This document shows positions 16,384 to 21,322 of a stretch of 21,322 nt of DNA, piece after piece. This DNA comes from JAEXNA01 sp050486105. Its GTDB lineage: Bacteria; Vulcanimicrobiota; Xenobia; Xenobiales; JADMJV01. Below the pieces are notes generated by a model. It ran no database searches. It saw only the letters and a list, made by a program, of their open reading frames with translations, and was not told the origin of the DNA. The position numbers and the translations under genes are program-made. Within the stretch, counting starts at the first letter, position 1, and each line of letters begins with the position of its first letter. The stretch is from assembly GCA_050486105.1 (NCBI GenBank), contig JBJHCR010000078.1:1-21322 (forward strand). The letters run 5' to 3'.

Positions 16384-18144
16384 ATGCCTAACCGATACTG
16401 TGTCGTCATACCCTTGTACAAGCAAGTGGAAGCCATCGCCAAGACTCTGGCTAAAGTGGAGTCGTATGGTCTGCCCTGCCTACTCATCGACGATGGCAAC
16501 GAAGAAAGCGTTCGGCACTACCTGGCCGAACTGGTGGTCCAACATCCCCACACCTCCCTTCACTCCCTGGCCACTAACCAGGGCAAAGGCGGCGCGGTCA
16601 TGGCAGGCTTGAGGTTGGCCCAGGAGGCCGGCTACAGCCATGCTCTGCAGGTCGATGCCGATGGGCAGCACGATCTCACTCAGATCCCAGTTTTTTTGCA
16701 GCTCTCAGAGAGCAACCCTGAAGCCCTGGTCACCGGGCAACCGGTCTACGACGAGAGCGTCAACCGCATGCGCAAGGCAGCACGTCACCTCACCCACTTT
16801 TGGGTGAAGGTGCAAACCCTTTCCCGGGACGCCCCAGACACCATGTGCGGGTATCGAGTGTATCCTCTGGAGGTCACCTGCCGACTTTGCGAACGGGTCC
16901 GCCTGGGCCGCAGAATGGATTTCGACATCGAAGTCATGGTGCGCCTCATTTGGGAAGGGGTGCCTGTCATCAAGCATTTCACCAAGGTCATCTACCCCGA
17001 GGGCGGTCAGTCCAACTTCGACTACCTGCACGACAACATCTTGATCACCAAGATGCACACCAAGCTCGTTATCGAGATGTTGCTTCGCCTTCCGTCTCGT
17101 TTCTTGGGCCGCAACACCCGAACCCCGAACCAGAGAAAGCATTGGTCTGAGATCGAGGAAGTGGGTGTCGTTTGGGGCATGCGCTTGATGGTCTGGAGCT
17201 ACAAACTGTTCGGAAGGGCCCTCTTCAAGGCCCTCTTGTGGCCGGTGATCGCCTATTACTTTCAGACCAATCGAAGGGCTAGAACGGCCTCTCGTCAATA
17301 TCTTGAGAAAGTGTACCAGGCGGGGTCCCGCCATCCTGAACTCCTCCACCCCCCAGATTGGCGCACCGGCTTCAAGCATTTTTTGCAGTTCGGCTACTCG
17401 AACCTGGACCGAATCGCATCTTGGACGGGCCAGATGAGCCTGACCGACCTCCATTTCGTGCAAAAGGACGAGTTTCTGGCCTTATACAACCAAGGCCAAG
17501 GTGCCGTCATCATCAGCTCCCACCTGGGTAACATCGAAATGTGTCGAGGGTTGATCGCTCAGTTCCCCGGGGTCAAGATGCATATCCTCATGCATACGGA
17601 ACACGCAGGCAAGTTCAACTCTATTTTGAGAGAGATCAACGCCTCCGCTGACCTGGGAATCATTCAGGTCAACCAGGTGGGTCCGGAAACCGCACTTTTT
17701 CTCAAAGAGAGCATCGAGCGAGGAGAGTTTGTGGTGATCCTGGGAGACCGCACTCCCGTCGGCGCTCGAGACAGAGTGTCCGAGGTGGAGTTTTTGGGCG
17801 AGATCACACAGTTCCCTCAGGGGCCCTACGTCATGGCCCACCTCCTGGACTGCCCGGTTTACCTGATGTTCTGCTTACAGGAAGAGGGACGCTATTGCCT
17901 TTACATGGAAAAATTTACCCACAGAATCAAGCTTTCCAGAAAAAACAGGGAGGCCGATTTGCAAGCGCTGGCCCAACGCTATGCTCAAGCCTTAGAGAGC
18001 CACTGCCTCAGGCAACCCCTCCAGTGGTTCAATTTCTACGATTTTTGGGGCAACAAAACTTCAGAGGTCCGGCCGGAAACCCGGCAAGCCGCAGGCGCTA
18101 CGAAGTCCGAGTATAACGAAGTATATTTTGGGCATGCGGAATAG
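16384..18144 (+). CDS. apeJ: Bifunctional glycosyltransferase family 2 / LpxL-like acyltransferase, ApeJ-like
   Basis: A 586-residue protein. Residues 1-~230 form a GT-A glycosyltransferase (VVIPLYKQ, LIDDGNEES, DADGQHD at 91-97 with the DXD-type metal site). Residues ~260-300 form a hydrophobic linker. Residues ~310-555 form a LpxL/HtrB-type acyltransferase with HLGNIE (His380, Glu385, the HX4E box) and GDRTPVGARDR. It is likely on the inner membrane, joining sugar and polyene acyl groups to a lipid. The family normally ends near the WFNFYDFW block (residues 549-556). The last 27 residues (560-586) are encoded inside the inverted-repeat element at 18060-18292 and look foreign. It starts at ATG, three bases after the preceding stop. 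Confidence 0.92.
   Translation: MPNRYCVVIPLYKQVEAIAKTLAKVESYGLPCLLIDDGNEESVRHYLAELVVQHPHTSLHSLATNQGKGGAVMAGLRLAQEAGYSHALQVDADGQHDLTQIPVFLQLSESNPEALVTGQPVYDESVNRMRKAARHLTHFWVKVQTLSRDAPDTMCGYRVYPLEVTCRLCERVRLGRRMDFDIEVMVRLIWEGVPVIKHFTKVIYPEGGQSNFDYLHDNILITKMHTKLVIEMLLRLPSRFLGRNTRTPNQRKHWSEIEEVGVVWGMRLMVWSYKLFGRALFKALLWPVIAYYFQTNRRARTASRQYLEKVYQAGSRHPELLHPPDWRTGFKHFLQFGYSNLDRIASWTGQMSLTDLHFVQKDEFLALYNQGQGAVIISSHLGNIEMCRGLIAQFPGVKMHILMHTEHAGKFNSILREINASADLGIIQVNQVGPETALFLKESIERGEFVVILGDRTPVGARDRVSEVEFLGEITQFPQGPYVMAHLLDCPVYLMFCLQEEGRYCLYMEKFTHRIKLSRKNREADLQALAQRYAQALESHCLRQPLQWFNFYDFWGNKTSEVRPETRQAAGATKSEYNEVYFGHAE
18063..18082 (+). repeat. Left terminal inverted repeat
   Basis: A perfect 20-bp inverted match to 18270-18289. 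It lies inside the 3' end of the ApeJ-like coding sequence. Confidence 0.85.
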
Positions 18145-18269
18145 GATGATTTCGCGTAATTGGCCGAAGACGGAACGCTACGCTTTCGGGAATATTTGGC
18201 GACAATCCGACGATTTCGCGTGCACGGGTACCCGCCGAAGGTGGGTGATAGACGAGTTAGACGACGGGA

Positions 18270-18289
18270 GGGTTTCCGGCCGGACCTCT
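18270..18289 (-). repeat. Right terminal inverted repeat
   Basis: The inverse complement of 18063-18082. It ends 14 bases before the ammonia-lyase start codon, so a stem of the two repeats would sit next to the ribosome site of that gene. Confidence 0.85.
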
Positions 18290-18303
18290 AAACCAAAGGC
18301 TAA

Positions 18304-19866
18304 ATGGTGAAGATGAATCTGCAGCATATTGAGAATGCGGTGCTCTTCGGCACCCAGGAGATCACCGTCGAAGAGATCGTGGCTATCGCTCGTGGGGTGA
18401 GCGAAGTCCGGCTTTCCGAGGACCCGGACTACAAGACAAAGATCCAAAAAGGGGTGCAGTTCTTGGACAAGCTTCTGGCCGAAGACGGTGTGGTCTACGG
18501 AGTGACCACGGGCTATGGCGACTCTTGCACCGTGAAGCTCTCGGCTGATCTGGTGCAAGAATTGCCCCTCAATCTCACTCGTTTTCACGGCTGCGGCATG
18601 GGCAAACACCTCGCCCCAGAGTTGTCCTTGGCCACTCTAGCGGTACGCCTTGCTTCCTTAAGTCGGGGCTATTCAGGAGTGCGTTACGAATTGCTCGAGC
18701 AGTTGGCGGCTCTGATAAAGCACCGAATAGCCCCTGCTATCCCCGAGGAGGGTTCTGTGGGGGCCAGCGGTGACCTAACTCCCCTGTCCTACGTAGCGGC
18801 CGTGATCATGGGCGAGCGAGAGGCCTACTTGGATGGGCACCTCGTCCCAGCCGACAAAGCCCTGCAAAGCGTGGGACTCAATCCCCTCAAGCTGCGGCCC
18901 AAGGAAGCTCTGGCCCTCATGAATGGAACGACGGTCATGACCGCCATCGGTTGTGTGGCCTATACCAGGGCCGAATACCTGACCAGGCTGGTCTCTCGAA
19001 TAACAGCCATGGCCTCAGTGGCGCTCATCGGCAACAGCCACCACTTCGACGAAAAGCTTTTCACCCTAAAGCCCCATCCCGGCCAAATGCAGGTGGCCGG
19101 GTGGATTCGCGACGACCTCAATCATCATCGCAGCCCAAGAAACTCCAGTCGTCTGCAAGACCGCTACTCTATTCGGTGCGCCCCACACGTCATTGGAGTT
19201 CTTCGAGACGCTCTACCTTGGATGCGAACCAACCTGGAGTGTGAACTCAACAGCGTGAACGACAATCCCATCATCGACGGCGAAGGGGAACGGGTGCTCC
19301 ACGGCGGCCATTTTTACGGAGGACACGTCGCCTTCGTCATGGATTCCATGAAGAACTGTATCGCCAATCTGGCGGACCTCATGGACCGTCAAATGGCACT
19401 TTTGATGGACCCGAAGTTCAACAACGGCCTGCCTCCCAACCTGTCGGCGGCTGCCGGGGAAAGAGCCAGGATCAATCACGGTTTCAAGGCGGTTCAGATC
19501 GGGGTCTCCGCTTGGACTGCCGAAGCCCTGAAACACACCATGCCCGCCAGCGTCTTCTCCCGCTCCACGGAGTGTCACAATCAAGACAAAGTGAGCATGG
19601 GTACCATTGCCGCCAGAGACTGCTTGCGAGTCTTGGAGTTGACGGAACAGGTGGCGGCGGCAGAGCTCTTGGCGGTGAGTCAGGCTGTAGAAATTCGCTT
19701 ACGAAGAGGTGAGCTCAAGAGGGGTGAACTCGGAGCCGGGGTATTGGAAATGAAGGAGCTCATCTTACAGGATTCTCCCTTTTTGGAGGAAGACCGAGCC
19801 TTGGAAAGTGAACTCCGAAGCACCTTGGCAAGCATTCAGCAGCAAGGGTGGCCGCTCTATGAATAA
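18304..19866 (+). CDS. MIO-type aromatic amino acid (His/Phe/Tyr) ammonia-lyase
   Basis: A 520-residue HAL/PAL/TAL-family lyase of usual length. The MIO cofactor forms from Ala154-Ser155-Gly156 in GSVGASGDLTPLSYV. The catalytic loop tyrosine is probably Tyr65 in VVYGVTTGYGD, and NSVNDNPI is present further on. The substrate-selectivity pair aligns at Phe94-His95 (NLTRFHGCGMG), unlike the Ser-His of histidine lyases or His-Leu of the Rhodobacter tyrosine lyase. It probably deaminates an aromatic amino acid to a cinnamate- or coumarate-type acid that primes the polyene, as in flexirubin-type clusters. The start has AAAGG (18295-18299) four bases upstream; an in-frame ATG at 18313 is an alternative. 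The MITE-like element ends just upstream of this site. Confidence 0.93.
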   Translation: MVKMNLQHIENAVLFGTQEITVEEIVAIARGVSEVRLSEDPDYKTKIQKGVQFLDKLLAEDGVVYGVTTGYGDSCTVKLSADLVQELPLNLTRFHGCGMGKHLAPELSLATLAVRLASLSRGYSGVRYELLEQLAALIKHRIAPAIPEEGSVGASGDLTPLSYVAAVIMGEREAYLDGHLVPADKALQSVGLNPLKLRPKEALALMNGTTVMTAIGCVAYTRAEYLTRLVSRITAMASVALIGNSHHFDEKLFTLKPHPGQMQVAGWIRDDLNHHRSPRNSSRLQDRYSIRCAPHVIGVLRDALPWMRTNLECELNSVNDNPIIDGEGERVLHGGHFYGGHVAFVMDSMKNCIANLADLMDRQMALLMDPKFNNGLPPNLSAAAGERARINHGFKAVQIGVSAWTAEALKHTMPASVFSRSTECHNQDKVSMGTIAARDCLRVLELTEQVAAAELLAVSQAVEIRLRRGELKRGELGAGVLEMKELILQDSPFLEEDRALESELRSTLASIQQQGWPLYE

Positions 19867-20272
19867 GGTGGAGGCCGAAATCCCCATTAAGGTTCCCTTT
19901 CACGACGTGGATTCCATGCGCGTGGTTTGGCACGGCAACTACGCCAAATACTTTGCCGCCGCTCGATGCGCTCTGCTGGACCAAATCAACTACAACTACA
20001 ATCAAATGGCCGAATCTGGCTATGCCTGGCCGGTGATAGATCTCCGAATCAGATATGTGAAACCAGCCGTTTTCAATCAAGAGATCTTGGTCAAAGCCGA
20101 ACTGCTGGAGTACGAGAATCGTCTCAAGATCGGGTACCTCATTCGAGACGCCGAGAGCGACACTAGGCTGACGAAGGGCCACACGGTGCAGGTCGCCGTA
20201 GATATGCACAGCCAAGAGATGTGCCTCTACTCCCCGCAAATACTATGGGACAAGCTAGGCATGCAGCGATGA
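19859..20272 (+). CDS. apeK: 4HBT-family acyl-ACP/CoA thioesterase, ApeK-like
   Basis: A 137-residue hotdog thioesterase. FHDVDSMRVVWHGNYAKYF (residues 14-32) carries the catalytic Asp17 and the HGNY helix start typical of 4-hydroxybenzoyl-CoA thioesterase relatives. The open frame extends upstream to 19808 (GTG), but the ATG at 19859 gives the expected N-terminus, has AAGGGTGG upstream and overlaps the lyase stop by eight bases. In aryl polyene clusters this gene releases or edits acyl intermediates (inference). Confidence 0.9.
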   Translation: MNKVEAEIPIKVPFHDVDSMRVVWHGNYAKYFAAARCALLDQINYNYNQMAESGYAWPVIDLRIRYVKPAVFNQEILVKAELLEYENRLKIGYLIRDAESDTRLTKGHTVQVAVDMHSQEMCLYSPQILWDKLGMQR

Positions 20273-20937
20273 ACTCTCTTCCATTCAGGGTCCTGCTTAT
20301 ATTGCTTGCTATGACTCTTTGTTCCGGAGCCCAAGAGGATTCCGAATCCCTGGTTTTCCAGCGCCCGGTCAATGTGAAACAGCCCGCCCAAGACTTCCTA
20401 AAGGTGCGCGACTCCTTGTCCGGAGCATCGGTGGTTCGAAGCAACTTCAGGCAGAAGAAAACTATCGCCGTCCTGAAGAAGCCCCTCATCTCCAGCGGCA
20501 ACTTCATCTTTTCCGAACAACACGGTCTCTATTGGAACATCAGTGTTCCCATCAACACCAGCTATGCGCTCACCCCGAAGTATCTGGTGGAGCGGCAGAA
20601 GGGCTATAAACCCAAGGTGATCACACCCCAAGAGCAGCCGGCCCTATTCGGTCTGACGGAGGTCTTTGAAGCCATCTTCGTGGGCGATTTGGACAAACTG
20701 GGTCAAGACTTCGTCATTCACTTTCTCGGCACTCCCAAGCAGTGGACCATCGGGCTGATCCCGCGCAAAGGGATGCTCAAGCAGATGTTCAAGCGCGTGG
20801 TGCTCTCGGGAGGGGCGACCGTCAGTGAGGTCAAGTTGTACGAAGCCAACGGGGACAGCACTCACCTGAAGTTCACCGAAACCACCCGGCAGCCCGCCAC
20901 TCTCACTCCTGCAGAAAAGGGCCTTTTTGCTCGATAG
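20269..20937 (+). CDS. apeL: LolA-like periplasmic lipoprotein-carrier protein, ApeL-like
   Basis: A 222-residue protein with an N-terminal signal peptide (MNSLPFRVLLILLAMTLCSG). A LolA-type beta fold is suggested by the SNFRQKKTIAVLKKPLISSG strand pair, followed by GLYWNIS and the later FTETTRQPATL. The lipobox is not proper (Leu at -1 before Cys), so it is likely soluble in the periplasm. The ATG at 20269 overlaps the thioesterase stop by four bases (ATGA); the longer frame from 20221 would add a polar extension before the signal peptide. It probably carries the polyene lipid or a lipoprotein between inner and outer membrane, working with the downstream exporter. Confidence 0.88.
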   Translation: MNSLPFRVLLILLAMTLCSGAQEDSESLVFQRPVNVKQPAQDFLKVRDSLSGASVVRSNFRQKKTIAVLKKPLISSGNFIFSEQHGLYWNISVPINTSYALTPKYLVERQKGYKPKVITPQEQPALFGLTEVFEAIFVGDLDKLGQDFVIHFLGTPKQWTIGLIPRKGMLKQMFKRVVLSGGATVSEVKLYEANGDSTHLKFTETTRQPATLTPAEKGLFAR

Positions 20938-21322
20938 ACTGGGCAAGTTCAGAGTCCCTTGGGCCCTCCTACTCGGTGTGATGGCGGGCTTTCTCCTCTA
21001 CCAGGTTCACCTCGGTTTTCCGCTGGAGACCAACATCCTTAAGCTGCTCCCGGAGACCAGAAGGGACCCCGTTACCGAGCAGGCCTGGCGCCAGTTCGAA
21101 ACGGCCACCGGCCGCCAAACGATCTTCTTAGTGGGCAGCCAGGACCCGTTGAGTTCTAAGAGCGCCGCTGAGCAGGTATACCAGCGCATGCTGGAATCGG
21201 ACGTTTTCAGCGAGATCTCCTACCGGGTGGACCCACAAAGGGCTAGGAAAACCTACGAGATCTACCTTCCTCACCGGCAGTCTTTACTCAGTGAGGAGCA
21301 ACGCCAGTGGCTGTTGGACGAG
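20927..21322 (+). CDS. apeM: MMPL/RND-type exporter, ApeM-like (N-terminal part, cut by window edge)
   Basis: An open frame of 132 codons runs to the window end. It starts at TTG 20927 (MLDRLGKFRVP) with AAAGGG upstream and overlaps the LolA-like gene by 11 bases. Residues ~10-27 form the first membrane helix (WALLLGVMAGFLLYQVHL), followed by a periplasmic region with ETNILKLLPE, the typical first block of MMPL-family lipid exporters found in aryl polyene clusters. The remaining helices and porter domain lie outside the window. No ATG gives the first helix intact; the ATG at 20981 falls inside it. Confidence 0.82.
   Translation, partial: MLDRLGKFRVPWALLLGVMAGFLLYQVHLGFPLETNILKLLPETRRDPVTEQAWRQFETATGRQTIFLVGSQDPLSSKSAAEQVYQRMLESDVFSEISYRVDPQRARKTYEIYLPHRQSLLSEEQRQWLLDE

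Larger units (their letters stand above)
18060..18292. mobile_element. MITE-like element with terminal inverted repeats
   Basis: AGAGGTCCGGCCGGAAACCC at 18063-18082 is repeated exactly, inverted, at 18270-18289. Two more outer pairs match beyond one mismatch, giving 22 of 23 bp over 18060-18082/18270-18292. The element is ~233 bp and encodes no transposase. Its inside differs from neighbouring genes: short direct repeats (ACGAAGT at 18100 and 18116; GATTTCGCGT at 18148 and 18212, 64 bp apart) and a palindrome CGGGTACCCG (18225-18234). It separates two genes in an operon where all other gaps are at most six bases. It supplies the last codons and stop of the ApeJ-like gene. Target duplication is unclear; a 2-bp AC (18058-18059, 18292-18293) is possible. 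A transcript-level hairpin is an alternative explanation. Confidence 0.6.

Noticed and set aside
16705..17463. 252-residue minus-strand frame
   Set aside because: It is fully antisense to the glycosyltransferase-acyltransferase gene, with no motifs of its own.
18225..18234. CGGGTACCCG palindrome as an operator
   Set aside because: A 10-bp GC-rich palindrome inside the MITE-like element is expected by chance or as part of that element; there is no regulator nearby.
18128..18310. 60-residue plus-strand frame spanning the inverted-repeat element
   Set aside because: It starts at a non-ATG codon inside the element, overlaps the repeats and has no ribosome site or family; it is better explained as non-coding element sequence.
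1..21322. CRISPR arrays, rRNA and tRNA genes
   Set aside because: No regularly spaced repeats and no cloverleaf or T-loop patterns were seen on reading both strands; weak GGTTC-like matches lacked the rest of a tRNA.

Overview
The window is about 21.3 kb with a GC content that looks to be in the mid-50s. It comes from a Gram-negative (diderm) bacterium: there is a lipobox lipoprotein, a LolA-like periplasmic carrier, the start of an MMPL/RND-type exporter and a LpxL-like acyltransferase. I cannot assign a phylum from sequence alone. Genes are tightly packed, and several best-supported starts are GTG or TTG.

Left part (1-5601), mixed flank: a small coiled-coil protein (122-520, minus), a secreted S9D-type glutamyl endopeptidase-like serine peptidase (778-3219, minus), a divergent membrane protein with a charged tail (3351-4085, plus) and a 478-residue protein of unknown function (4165-5601, minus). 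A 354-bp stretch without a convincing gene (5602-5955) separates this flank from the main locus.

Main locus (5956 to beyond the right edge): an aryl polyene (APE)/flexirubin-type pigment cluster, split into two divergent operons that leave a 153-bp intergenic region (11825-11977). The minus operon reads: flavin-dependent halogenase-like oxidoreductase, DUF3261-like lipoprotein (ApeN-like), ketosynthase (ApeO-like), dehydratase (ApeP-like), ketoreductase (ApeQ-like), ketosynthase (ApeR-like). The plus operon reads: chain-length-factor-like KS domain (ApeC-like), PlsC-like acyltransferase (ApeD-like), two acyl carrier proteins (ApeE/F-like), membrane protein (ApeG-like), a fusion of acyl/aryl-ACP ligase with hotdog dehydratase (ApeH+ApeI), glycosyltransferase-acyltransferase fusion (ApeJ-like), MIO aromatic amino acid ammonia-lyase, 4HBT thioesterase (ApeK-like), LolA-like protein (ApeL-like) and the N-terminus of an MMPL exporter (ApeM-like), cut by the window edge.

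Inferred pathway: the lyase makes a cinnamate- or coumarate-type aryl acid. The ligase domain loads it on an ACP. The ketosynthases, ketoreductase and dehydratases extend it to a conjugated polyene. The halogenase-like enzyme may decorate the head group. The acyltransferases/glycosyltransferase attach it to a lipid, and the LolA/MMPL/lipoprotein set moves it to the outer membrane.

The most unusual structural feature is a ~233-bp element with 20-bp perfect (23 bp with one mismatch) terminal inverted repeats at 18060-18292, between the ApeJ-like and lyase genes. It looks like a MITE-type insertion and appears to have supplied the last ~27 codons of the ApeJ-like protein.
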